From Ancylobacter tetraedralis (GTDB lineage Bacteria > Pseudomonadota > Alphaproteobacteria > Rhizobiales > Xanthobacteraceae), in the NCBI RefSeq assembly GCF_014195655.1, contig NZ_JACICD010000003.1, positions 484,155 through 548,154 on the forward strand: 64,000 nucleotides of DNA. Reading direction: 5' to 3'. Below the pieces are notes generated by a model, which made no database searches, had not been told where the DNA came from, and saw nothing but the letters and a program-made list of their open reading frames with translations. Made by a program: the position numbers and the translations under genes. Positions 43,909 through 52,787 of the stretch are shown one piece after another (positions within the stretch are counted from its first letter, which is position 1; every line of letters starts with the position of its first letter).

Positions 43909-45245
43909 ATGGGCGGCGGAGCTCCCTCATGGGGGAAGTGTTCATCCGACCGACAGAGCTTTCATCATCTCATTCATCATTCAGCTGACGTCGCAGCTGT
44001 CTTCTTGTCTCTACTGGGCCAGCCCATCTTTCGACGCAGGGCCGATGCGGCGCTGCGGCGCCCTTTAGAGGATTCTGAATTACGTGCGTTAGCCGTCCTT
44101 GTCTTTCTGCATGACATCGGCAAACTTGCGCCCGGCTTTCAGGCTAAGGGCTGGTCAGAGCCACACGGGGTGCCGCTGCGCGGTCATCTGGAATGCGGCT
44201 GGCTCTGGACCCGCACGCTCGACGCCAAGTCCCTCGCGGGGACGGCGGGGCATGTGGCGCGTTGGCCCGCTATCCGCACATGGCTGCTGGCGTTGTTCGC
44301 GCACCATGGCCGACCCGTCGTAGAGCCCGAATCGGGCCTTGCCAGCCCTTTCTACACGCTTCGCCATGTCGCCTATGACTGGAAGGCCGAGGAACAGCAT
44401 ATGGGCGAGGCGCTACTCGCCTGGTTTCCCGATCTCCCGACCGTTCGTCCGCCGCCGGCATCGCCGCGTTTCGTGCATTTTTTCTGCGGTCTGCTCACGC
44501 TGGCCGACTGGATAGGCTCGGACCGGCGCGCCTTCCCGTTCGAGGCGGCGTTTCGGCCGGATTATTGGCGCACGGCACAGGCGCAGGCGGAGCGGCGCGT
44601 ACGGGAGATCGGCCTGTCGCCGCACGGCCTCGCCTTGCGCGGCGAACCGGGTTGGGCGCTGATTTCCGACCATGTGGCGCCGAGGACGGCGCAAGCAGCG
44701 ATAGGGACCGTTCCGCCCGGTGAGCGTCTGGTTCTGCTGGAAGCCGAAACGGGGGCAGGCAAGACGGAGGCGGCGCTTTGGCGCTTTGCCACGCTGCTGG
44801 CCGCCGGCGAAATCGAGGCGCTCTACTTTGCCGTGCCTACTCGTGCGGCGGCGCGACAGCTCCAGCGCCGGGTCAACGAAGCGCTGCAGCGCATGTTCGC
44901 CGATCCACCCGAGGCCGTGCTGGCCATTCCCGGGCAGGTGAGAGCCGGCGAGGCGGCGGGCATGCGCCTGCCGGATTTCACCATGCTCTGGGACGATGCG
45001 CAGGAGAGGCCGACGCGTTGGGCGGCCGAGCACTCCGCCCGCTTCCTCGCCGCGCGCGTGGCTGTCGGTACGGTCGATCAGCGGCGCTCGGCGGGCTTCA
45101 GGTGAAATACGCCCATCTTCGCGGCGCCACGTTGAGCCGGGCATTGCTCGTGATCGACGAGGTGCACGCCTCCGACGCCTATATGACCGCGGTGCAGGCC
45201 GCGATGGCGCGGGACCACCTGGCGCTGGGCGCGCGAGGTCATTGA
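43909..45245 (+). pseudogene. cas3: Cas3, HD nuclease-helicase, frameshifted and truncated
   Basis: The first frame (43909-45105) holds the HD nuclease domain with FHHLIHHSADV, VFLHDIGKLAPGF and LFAHHGRP, then ADWIGSD, and helicase Walker A LLEAETGAGKTEAAL. Near 45080-45100 a net one-base loss breaks the frame where VDQALLAGLQVKYAHL is expected. The other frame continues through Walker B VIDEVHASDAYMT and ends at DHLALGARGH. The whole second RecA-like domain and C-terminus are gone: sequence passes directly into cas7 at about 45229. Cas3 would degrade target DNA; this copy cannot. ATG 43909 has AGAGG upstream; GTG 43888 is also possible. Confidence 0.93.
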
Positions 45246-46158
45246 CCGCAAGGTGCTGGATGGCTGGACGGGCGGGATCGATGAGGCCGTGCTCAAGCCG
45301 ATCCGCGAGGCGCTGCTGGTGGCCGTCTACGGCAAGAACGGCGTGGACAAGAAGTCCCGCCAGACCCTGCTGTTGGGCGAGGCCGAGATCGCCTTTCTCA
45401 CCGCCGAGGCAAGGCGGCTGGCGACGAGCGCGGCGGGAGATGCGAGGGCGGCGGAGGAACTCGCCAAGGAATGGCGTAAGACCGACAAGGCCAATCTCAA
45501 GGCCCTTGGGGAGGGAGCGAAGCTGCCCGGTGGCCTCACCGCCGCCCTGTTCGGCCGCATGGTCACGTCCGACCCACGCGCCAATATCGATGCGCCGGTG
45601 CATGTGGCGCACGCCTTCACCGTCCACGCCGAGGAGGCGGAAAGCGACTATTTCATCGCCGCCGACGATCTCGCCCGCGAGGAGGATACCGGCGCCGACA
45701 CCATTCAGGAAACCGAGCTCACCTCGGGCCTGTTCTATGGCTATGTCGTAGTCGACATCCCCGGCCTTCTCTCCAATCTGGCTGGGGATGCGGCGCTTGC
45801 CGGCGCGGTGCTGCACAATCTGCTCTATCGGATCGCCGAGGTATCGCCCGGCGCCAAGATCGGCTCGACGGCGCCCTATTCGCGCGCCTCCTTCCTGCTG
45901 GTCGAGGCCGGCGACCGCCAGCCCCGCTCGCTGGCCGAGGCGTTCCGCGACCCCTGCGCGGCGAATGCCGGGGTGGCGATCGGACGGCTGGTCGGCCATC
46001 TCGCCAGGCTCGATGAGACCTATGCCACCGGCGAGACGCGGCACTTTCTCTCGCTGGTGAACACCGACATGCCCGGTGCGGAACGGGGCTCGCTGGCCGA
46101 TCTGGCGCGCTTTGCCGGCACCCTGCCGCTCACGCTTGCGGAGCCTGCCACATCATGA
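45229..46158 (+). pseudogene. cas7e: Cas7e (CasC) with N-terminus deleted
   Basis: About 309 codons remain, from WAREVIDRKVLDGW (45229) to the stop. The fragment keeps the middle and C-terminal parts of the type I-E backbone protein (LTAALFGRMVTSDPRANIDAP, VHVAHAFTVHAEE, SGLFYGYVVVDI). The N-terminal RNA-binding region with the usual RISSQSLKR-type block is missing, probably 60-100 residues. It may initiate at GTG 45253. The junction with cas3 shows that one deletion removed the cas3 3' half, cas8e, cas11 and the cas7 5' end. Confidence 0.9.
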
Positions 46159-46823
46159 CCCTGCGCTGGCTGCATCTGCGCCTTGCCGCCCCTCTCATGG
46201 CCTTCGGCGACGTGGCCATCGATCACGTCGGGCCGACGCGCGACTTCCCCTCCGCCTCCGCGCTTACGGGACTGTTCGGCAATGCTCTGGGATGGCGTCG
46301 CGCGGATGGGGCGGCGCATCAGGCCCTGCAGGACCGGCTGGTGTTCGGCGCGCTCATTGCCCGGGCGGGGCATTTGCTGACCGATACCCAGAACGCCAAG
46401 CTGGAGGCGAATGATCGCGGCTGGACCACCTGGGGGAGGCCGGACGAACGGGCGGGTGCTACCTATGATTCGCCGCACCGCCGCCGCCGCGACTATCTCG
46501 CGGATCACGAGTGCCGCGTCGTGTTACGCCTGCTTGATGTCCCGGATGGTCCCAGTCTCGACGCCCTCGCGCAGGCGCTTGACCGGCCGGCCCGCCCGCT
46601 CTTCCTCGGTCGCAAGCCGTGCCTGCCCTGTGCACGCCTCGTCGGCGGATGGGTCGAGGGAGCGAATGCGCGCACGGCCCTGGCCGCGCTCGGTCTCGCC
46701 GGGCGCGCGCTATGGCCGGCGGAGGACGGCGGCGGCACGCGGCGCGATGTTGCCGATCGGCGCAACTGGCGGACCGGGCTGCATGGCGGCAGCTATCCGG
46801 TGTGCGAGGGAGAGATCGCATGA
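46155..46823 (+). CDS. cas5e: Cas5e (CasD), apparently intact
   Basis: The 222-residue protein has the Cas5 N-terminal RRM-type strand (LRLAAPLMAFGD), the TRDFPSASALTGLFGNALGW segment typical of type I-E CasD, and TWGRPDERAG ... YDSPHRRRRDYLAD. It caps the 5' handle of the crRNA in Cascade. The ATG overlaps the cas7 stop and its stop overlaps the cas6e start. No damage is seen, but its partners are lost. Confidence 0.92.
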   Translation: MTLRWLHLRLAAPLMAFGDVAIDHVGPTRDFPSASALTGLFGNALGWRRADGAAHQALQDRLVFGALIARAGHLLTDTQNAKLEANDRGWTTWGRPDERAGATYDSPHRRRRDYLADHECRVVLRLLDVPDGPSLDALAQALDRPARPLFLGRKPCLPCARLVGGWVEGANARTALAALGLAGRALWPAEDGGGTRRDVADRRNWRTGLHGGSYPVCEGEIA

Positions 46824-47587
46824 GCCTGCACTTGATCGAAGCGCCGATTGCGTTGCGCGATCTGCATTTCTGGGCCGGGGCGCGCAATCTCGGGGGCGGC
46901 GGCGTCGACGAGGGGGTGGTGCTTCATCACCTCCTGGGCGAAACCTTTGGTCCCGCCGCGTTGCAGCCCTTCCGCCTGCTGGTGGCCGAAGGCGGACAGG
47001 CCGGAACGCTCTACGCCTATGCCGATCAGGATGCCTCCGCCCTGCGGCAAACGGCGCTGGCCAGCCAGACGCCTGGACAGGAGGCCGTCATCCGACTTGA
47101 CCGCCTGCGCTCCATCCCTCGTCCGGTCTCTGTCTGGCGGGAGGGCCAGCGGCTCGGCTTCGATGTGCGACTGCGTCCGGTGGTGCGGCTTCACAGCGAA
47201 CTTGTCGGACATAACGAGCAGGGGGAGCCGGTTTCGCTGCGCATGGGCGCTGAGGTCGACGCCTTCCTGGCGCGCAGCCTGCGGACAAAGGCGGAAGGCC
47301 TGGATTTGCCGAGCCGCGAGGCGGTTTATCTCGACTGGTTGGGCGAACGCCTGGTCGGCGCCGCACGGCTTGAGAGAGAGACGACACGCCTTGCCGGCTT
47401 TCGGCGGCAGGTCGCTGTGCGCAAGGGGCGGCGGCTCGAAGGGCCGGACGCGACGGTGCATGGCACGCTGGTTGTGACCGACCCCGAGGCTTTTGCCGGA
47501 CGGCTGGCCGCGGGCATCGGCCGTCACCGCGCCTATGGTTACGGCATGCTTCTGCTGCGCCCGCCGCAACGTCCAAAGACGGCATGA
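46820..47587 (+). CDS. cas6e: Cas6e (CasE) crRNA endoribonuclease, apparently intact
   Basis: The 255-residue protein has the double ferredoxin-like layout. The His-containing segment VVLHHLLGETFG aligns with the catalytic-His helix of CasE, and the glycine-rich loop GIGRHRAYGYGMLLL is near the C-terminus. It would cleave CRISPR repeats to make crRNA. Length is slightly above that of E. coli CasE. It could still process repeats if an array exists elsewhere in the genome. Confidence 0.92.
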   Translation: MSLHLIEAPIALRDLHFWAGARNLGGGGVDEGVVLHHLLGETFGPAALQPFRLLVAEGGQAGTLYAYADQDASALRQTALASQTPGQEAVIRLDRLRSIPRPVSVWREGQRLGFDVRLRPVVRLHSELVGHNEQGEPVSLRMGAEVDAFLARSLRTKAEGLDLPSREAVYLDWLGERLVGAARLERETTRLAGFRRQVAVRKGRRLEGPDATVHGTLVVTDPEAFAGRLAAGIGRHRAYGYGMLLLRPPQRPKTA

Positions 47588-47599
47588 GGGGAGCAAGCC

Positions 47600-48340
47600 A
47601 TGCTGCTGGGACGCCTCGGCCTGGAGACCGCCCGCCTGCCCCATGCCGACCGGCATGGGCTGCTGCTGCTCGACCGAGGAGCACTGACGGTCGAAGCAGG
47701 CTGCCTGCGCTTCGCCTCGGCCGGCGGCGGTGCGGTGGAACGGGGCGAATACACCATTCCCCACCAATCCATCTCGCTGCTCCTGCTGGGGCCGGGCTCG
47801 ACGGTGTGCGGCTCTACACGGCGCCGCCTCTGATGCCGGATTTCTCCCACCTCGCCCGGCGGCAGGCTGAACTCTGGGCCGACGCCAATCGCGGCCGGCT
47901 GGATGTGGCCCGCCGCATGTATGCTTGGCGACTCGGCGAGGTGCTTCCTCATCGCGACATAGCGGTGCTCCGTGGCATCGAGGGAGCACGGGTGAAGGCG
48001 CTGTACGCCAATCTCGCCGAGCGTTTCGGCATCCAATGGAAGGGACGGCGCTATGACCGGGCCGATCCCCTTGCCGCCGACTTTCCGAACCAGGCCCTCA
48101 ACCATGCGGCCAGCGCGGTCGAGGGAGCGGCGGCGATCGCGGTGACGGCGACCGCGACCATTCCCCAGCGCGGCTTCGTTCACGAGGATTCCGGCCAGAG
48201 CTTCGTGCTCGACATCGCCGACCTGTTTCGCGACAAGCTGACAGTGCCCTGCGCCTTTCGGGCGGTGGGAGTTCAGAAGAAGACGCCCCATCTCTCCATA
48301 GAACGTGTCACGCGGCGCCTTGTCGGCGATCGGCCGCCAC
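47600..48340 (+). pseudogene. cas1: Cas1e integrase with internal deletion and frameshift
   Basis: The first frame (47600-47833) covers the N-terminal strands up to LLLLGPGSTV. The match then jumps to VRLYTAPPLMPDFSHLARRQ in another frame, so about 60-65 bases (some 21 codons, the segment before the GVRxY strand) are deleted. The second part keeps the catalytic Glu (RGIEGARVKALYANL), His (GFVHEDSGQSF) and Asp (VLDIADLF). The C-terminus dissolves into unrelated frame after RVTRRLVG near 48335. No cas2 follows. Spacer acquisition is therefore lost. Confidence 0.92.
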
Positions 48341-48937
48341 CTTTCCGGGGTCAGGCGCGGCGACGGCGGGATCGAGTGGGAGATTGGCCTGCAGAGAGGG
48401 CTGGGGTTGTGAGATCGATGACCGTAGGTGCAACGCTGCGGGACGGCACTCCCGCACCTTGCTGCTTCGGCCTGAGAAACTCACCATTCCCAGAATGGCC
48501 TCCGCGAGAACCAGGTTGCCGGTCAGCCGACGCTACCTCAAGGCTGGCGCTATGCGCCTCCGCTCACGCGGCTGCGGCCTTGACCCAGCCACGGCAGACC
48601 GGAAGGGGCTGACCGAATGGCAGACGCGGATCGTGCAGCTCTCCTTCGATGGCCACCACAACGCCTCGATCGCCCGGCTGCTGGATACTTCCTTGGGCGA
48701 AGTGAAGGACCAGAAGCTGCGCATCACGACAAGCTCGACATTACCAGCGAACGCGAATTGCTGCCGGCCTTTCTCATGAGCCTGTGACAGCCACTGGCCG
48801 GCGTCAGGACGCGCCGGTCGCCACCGGAGGGCGCGGCCGGCAGGGCTTCTTGCCCGCGCGCAGGCTCACCCCTCACGGTTGGCGAAACCGGCCGGGCCGC
48901 GACAAAATTCGTCTTGCCAATGTCGGTAACTGCCCTA
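48341..48937. other. Eroded region after cas1; possible LuxR-type HTH remnant
   Basis: No intact gene is seen and no CRISPR repeat. Codons at 48610-48725 encode LTEWQTRIVQLSFDGHHNAS, then IARLLDTSLGEVK, resembling a LuxR/sigma-r4-type HTH ('LT.RQ.EVL.L...G.sn.eIA..L..S..TVK'). There is no support for a complete protein. Confidence 0.35.
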
Positions 48938-48949
48938 TTGTACGTACAA
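48938..48949. promoter_or_regulatory. TTGTACGTACAA, candidate GntR operator
   Basis: A perfect 12-bp palindrome lies 26 bases upstream of the gntR start. GntR/HutC regulators bind short palindromes of about this size, often beside their own gene. Autoregulation is inferred. No second exact copy was noticed in the window. Confidence 0.58.
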
Positions 48950-48975
48950 GACCGCGAACCAGTCCTGTGACCTTC

Positions 48976-49725
48976 ATGCGCAGCATCGACCGCCAATCAC
49001 CGGAACCCTACTACCTCCAGCTCGTCCGTCTGGTGGAAGAGGATATCGATGCCGGAAAGTACGCTGTGGGGGATCGTCTTCCGGCTGAAACCGAGCTGTG
49101 CCGCCATTTCGATCTCGCGCGCTCGACGGTGCGCGAGACGTTGCGGAACCTCCAGGAGAAGGGACGCATCAAGATGGTACCGCGTCGCGGTGCCTTCGTG
49201 GTCGATCCTCTGGAGGCTGGCTGGTCACTACAGGTAGCCGACGGCTTCTTTGAAGCGGAGGTGGATCATCACCGCCGCGATGTAAAAACGCAGGTGGTGA
49301 AGGCGGGCTTGTCCGCCCTGCCCGTGGCGGCCGCCGAGGCTCTCGGCCTGCCCGCCGGCGCCACCGGCTACAGGCTGAAGCGGCTGCGCTATCTCGACGG
49401 GCAGATCGCCTTGCTGTCGATCAATTATCTGGTGCCGGATGTGGCGCCAATCCTCGATGGCAGTGAGGTACTGACCGGGAAGGCCTCGCTCAACCGCACC
49501 CTGCGGGATGGCGGCTTCAGTGTGTTCGGCGCGCGCCGCAGTGTCGAAGCGCAGGCCGCGACCGCCGAACTGGCCAAATATCTGCAAGTGCCGGTGGGGG
49601 CACCTCTGCTCCTCGTCACCTCGGTATCGTGGGGCCGCGACGAGAAACCCTTCGACTTCTACACCTCATGGGTGCGCAGCGACATCGTCAAGGTCACGAT
49701 CGAGGCACGCGCACCGACCGATTGA
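48976..49725 (+). CDS. GntR-family regulator, HutC/UTRA subgroup
   Basis: The 249-residue protein starts MRSIDRQSPEPYYLQLVRLV. The wHTH (residues ~10-75) includes LPAETELCRHFDLARSTVRETLRNL and the wing MVPRRGAFV. The C-terminal UTRA domain (residues ~100-245) binds a sugar phosphate or similar small molecule (LRYLDGQIALLSINYLV, VEAQAATAELAKYLQ). It is upstream of the sugar transporter and catabolic genes in the same orientation, so it probably represses them until the substrate or its phosphate appears. Confidence 0.92.
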   Translation: MRSIDRQSPEPYYLQLVRLVEEDIDAGKYAVGDRLPAETELCRHFDLARSTVRETLRNLQEKGRIKMVPRRGAFVVDPLEAGWSLQVADGFFEAEVDHHRRDVKTQVVKAGLSALPVAAAEALGLPAGATGYRLKRLRYLDGQIALLSINYLVPDVAPILDGSEVLTGKASLNRTLRDGGFSVFGARRSVEAQAATAELAKYLQVPVGAPLLLVTSVSWGRDEKPFDFYTSWVRSDIVKVTIEARAPTD

Positions 49726-50194
49726 CGCGCATCCGCGCGCACCAACTGCCGCGCAGGCGCGCGGTGGAATCTCCGACGAGAATACTCGCGGAACACCAAT
49801 GAATGGGAGAAACGCCAGCATGAAGGACACCCGACCGGCCTGACCGCCGCAAATCCCGATCGACCTGCTCAAGGCGCGCCCGCGCGCCGCAGGTCGACCG
49901 GCGCAGGCGTCGCCGCCAGCCCATCCCCTTGATCAAGCCGCCCTGCACGTCCTTGGCGCCACGCGCGCCCTAGCCGTCGCATAGGCTGATGTCTGAAGCC
50001 GCTCGCGCGCCCCCCGCGCGACGAACGCGCCCGCATGTCCGAGCGCTCGCGCCGCGCGCATCCCGCGCCGCGAATGAGCGCGCATGCCCGAAGCCTTCGT
50101 GCCGGCCGAGGCCAAGCGCCCGGAACGGCACGTCACGACAAGACCAACAGCCGAGCGCGGACCAACGAAGTCCGCGCCATTCAAGGAGGACGCC
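49726..50194. other. 470-bp upstream region of the sugar transport operon
   Basis: No gene of recognised type. A 14-codon mini-frame (MNGRNASMKDTRPA, 49799-49843) with GGGAGAAA before its internal ATG may be a leader peptide or chance. The rest is extremely GC-rich. The transport operon start has AAGGAGGA at 50183-50190. Confidence 0.5.
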
Positions 50195-51190
50195 ATGAAG
50201 GAAACATTGATGAACGCTCGCACACCGCTTATCCGCACAGCCCTGGTCGCCGCTCTGGCGTTGACGCTGGCACCGTGCCTTACCGTCGGCTCCGCACAGG
50301 CGGCTGGCTTCGATCAGGGCGCCCTGATCAAGCCTGTCAGCAAGGTGAACCTCATCTTCATCCCGAAGGTGGTGCACCCCTGGTACGACGTGGTCGAGCA
50401 GGGCGTGAAGTTCGCCATTGCCGAGTACAAGAAGGAAGGCATCGACGTCAGCTACACCTGGGACGCCCCGCCCACGGCCGACATCGACCAGCAGAATCGC
50501 CGCATCGAGACCGATATCGGCCGCAATCCCGATGGACTCGCCGTGTCCTGCCTCGACCCGGCGACGAATAGCCAGCTTCTGAAGGAAGCGGTGAAGAACA
50601 AGGTGAACCTGATCACCTTCGACACGTTCTGCGACGCGGCGTTCCCCTTTGTCGGCCACCGCAAGGACGAGGAGGACGGCCGCACCGCCGCGGACTATCT
50701 CGGCGAGAAGCTCGGCGGCAAGGGCAGCGTCGGCATCCTGGTCGGCAGCCTCACGGCGCCCAACCACGTTGCCCGCGTGAAGGGCTTCAAGGACGAACTG
50801 GCCAAGAAGTACCCCGGCATCAAGATCGCCTTCGAGCAGCCCGACAACGACAATCTGGAACAGGCCGTGTCGATGGCCGAGAGCGGCCTGCAGGCGACGC
50901 CCGACCTCGGCGGCATCTATGGCGCCAACGCCTCCGCCCCGATCGGCGCCGCCCGCGCGGTGATTGCCGCCAAGCGCGTCGGCAAGACGCTGGTGGTCGG
51001 CGCCGGCGACATCCCAGAGACCTACCAGCTCATCGAGGACGGAGTGATCTCGGCCATCACGGCCCAGCGGCAGTGGGAAATCGGCTACTGGGCCGTGCGC
51101 TACCTGGTCTCGGCCAAGCAGAATCACACCATCCCGATGGATCACGCCACCGGCGGCTTCCTCATGACCAAGGAAACGCTCGGCAAGTAA
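50195..51190 (+). CDS. Periplasmic sugar-binding protein of ribose type
   Basis: The 331-residue protein starts at ATG 50195, five bases after a near-perfect AAGGAGGA. The signal peptide (~residues 1-36, ending AQAA) is followed by a periplasmic-binding-protein-like I fold (residues ~48-325): VNLIFIPKVVHPWYDVVEQG, PDGLAVSCLDPATNS, TFCDAAFPFVGHRKDEE. Proteins of this type bind pentoses, hexoses or polyols. It heads the transporter genes. Confidence 0.93.
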   Translation: MKETLMNARTPLIRTALVAALALTLAPCLTVGSAQAAGFDQGALIKPVSKVNLIFIPKVVHPWYDVVEQGVKFAIAEYKKEGIDVSYTWDAPPTADIDQQNRRIETDIGRNPDGLAVSCLDPATNSQLLKEAVKNKVNLITFDTFCDAAFPFVGHRKDEEDGRTAADYLGEKLGGKGSVGILVGSLTAPNHVARVKGFKDELAKKYPGIKIAFEQPDNDNLEQAVSMAESGLQATPDLGGIYGANASAPIGAARAVIAAKRVGKTLVVGAGDIPETYQLIEDGVISAITAQRQWEIGYWAVRYLVSAKQNHTIPMDHATGGFLMTKETLGK

Positions 51191-51288
51191 GCCGCTCCCC
51201 CTGAGGCACTTTCCCGGCGGGCGCCGTCCCGCCGGGACCTTTCCCGCCTGCCCGGAAGCAGCCCCCCTGATCCCGCGAGACCGCTTTC

Positions 51289-52776
51289 ATGCACAGCGCT
51301 TTCGAAGTCCGCGACCTGTCGAAGAGCTTCGGCCACGTCTATGCCGTGCGCGGCGTCTCGCTGCGCGTGAAGGCCGGCGAGGTCGTCGCGGTGATCGGCG
51401 AAAACGGCGCCGGCAAGTCCTCGCTGATGTCGGTGATTTGCGGCCGGCTGACGCCCACAGCCGGCGAGATCCGCATCGACGACCAGCCCGTGCACTTCGC
51501 ATCCCCTAGCGATGCCCAGCGCGCCGGGATCGCCATCGCGCCGCAGGAGATCAACCTCGCCGCCGACCTGACGGTGATCGAGAACGTCATGCTCGGCCGG
51601 CAGGTAGCCCGGGGGGGCTTCATCAACTGGCGTGCCACCGAGGTGGAAGCGCGCCGCCATATCGCCGCGCTCGACCCCACCATCGATCCGCAGGCCCGCG
51701 CCGGCTCCATCACCGTCGCCCAGCAGCAACTGGTGCAGATCGCCCGCGCCACCGCGACCGGCGCCCGGCTGCTGATCTTCGACGAGCCTACCGCCGCGCT
51801 CACCGAGCGCGAGGCCGAGCGTCTGTTCGCCTTCATCCGCCGCTTCCGCCAGGAGGGCGGGCTGGTGCTTTACATCTCGCACCGTCTCGATGAGATCCTC
51901 GCGCTGGCCGACCGTATCACGGTGCTGCGGGACGGCCGCCACATCGCCGATCTCGACCCGCAGACCACCAGCAAGGAGGCGATGATCCGCGCCATGGCCG
52001 GTCGCGACGTCGAGGAGCTGAACCTGCGCGCCGTCATCCCCTCCGCCGCCACCGACGAGGTGGTGATGGAAGTGCGCGACCTCTCCCGGCCCGGCGAGTT
52101 CACCAATGTGAGCTTCGACCTGCACCGGGGCGAGATCCTCGGCATTGGCGGGCTGATCGGCGCCGGACGCACCGAGACGGTGCGCTGCCTGTTCGGCGAC
52201 ACCCCGCGGGCCTCCGGCACGGTGAAGCTGTTCGGCCGCGACGTCGCCTTTGCCGGCCCGGCTGATGCCATCGCCGCCGGCCTCGTCTACCTGCCGGAGG
52301 AGCGCCGGCGCGACGGGCTGTTTCCCGATCTGTCGGTGGCCGAGAACATCGTGCTGCCCAACCTCGCCAAATTCGCCAGCCGGCTCGGCATACGCTGGCT
52401 CGACGCCTTCGGCGCCGCCGACCGCTATGTGAACGCGATCCCCGTGAAGGTGCATTCCAGCCACCAGCTCATTTCCGAACTGAGCGGCGGCAACCAGCAG
52501 AAATGCATTCTCGCCCGCTGGATGATGAGCAAGTGCCGCATCCTGATGCTGGACGAGCCGACCCGCGGCATCGACGTCAATGCCAAGTGGGAGATTCAGA
52601 AACTGCTGCGCCAGCTCGCCCGAGACGGCCTTTCGGTCATCTACATCTCCTCGGAACTGCAGGAGGTCATCGATGTCTGCGACAGGGTGATGCTCATGCA
52701 TGAAGGGCGCGTGCGCGCCATCGTTCCCACGGAAGGAGCCACGCAGGAAAAGCTGCTTGGCCTCGCGATGAAGTAG
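51289..52776 (+). CDS. Sugar ABC transporter ATPase with two nucleotide-binding domains (RbsA type)
   Basis: The 495-residue protein has two ATPase halves. The first has a full Walker A (GENGAGKSSLM), signature VAQQQLVQIARA and LLIFDEPTAALTE. The second has the degenerate loop GLIGAGRTET, signature ELSGGNQQKCILAR and MLDEPTRGIDV. That is the normal RbsA/XylG pattern with one active site weakened. It lies between the binding protein and the permease genes. Confidence 0.95.
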   Translation: MHSAFEVRDLSKSFGHVYAVRGVSLRVKAGEVVAVIGENGAGKSSLMSVICGRLTPTAGEIRIDDQPVHFASPSDAQRAGIAIAPQEINLAADLTVIENVMLGRQVARGGFINWRATEVEARRHIAALDPTIDPQARAGSITVAQQQLVQIARATATGARLLIFDEPTAALTEREAERLFAFIRRFRQEGGLVLYISHRLDEILALADRITVLRDGRHIADLDPQTTSKEAMIRAMAGRDVEELNLRAVIPSAATDEVVMEVRDLSRPGEFTNVSFDLHRGEILGIGGLIGAGRTETVRCLFGDTPRASGTVKLFGRDVAFAGPADAIAAGLVYLPEERRRDGLFPDLSVAENIVLPNLAKFASRLGIRWLDAFGAADRYVNAIPVKVHSSHQLISELSGGNQQKCILARWMMSKCRILMLDEPTRGIDVNAKWEIQKLLRQLARDGLSVIYISSELQEVIDVCDRVMLMHEGRVRAIVPTEGATQEKLLGLAMK

Positions 52777-52787
52777 CGGGCCGCGCC

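Noticed and set aside
45080..45105. Programmed frameshift in cas3 that would still make full Cas3
   Set aside because: There is no slippery heptamer and the second frame ends 140 bases later at a large deletion, so a full protein is impossible anyway.
48610..48725. A LuxR-type regulator gene
   Set aside because: Only one HTH-like stretch is seen, without start, receiver or sensor part; treated as a possible remnant.
47588..48960. A CRISPR repeat-spacer array after the cas genes
   Set aside because: I looked for repeated 28-29 base units and for type I-E-like repeats on both strands in the flanks of the cas genes and found none.
49799..49843. A 14-codon leader peptide (MNGRNASMKDTRPA) before the sugar operon
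   Set aside because: It has a fair ribosome site, but no regulatory codon run or attenuator hairpin could be tied to it; kept only as a note.
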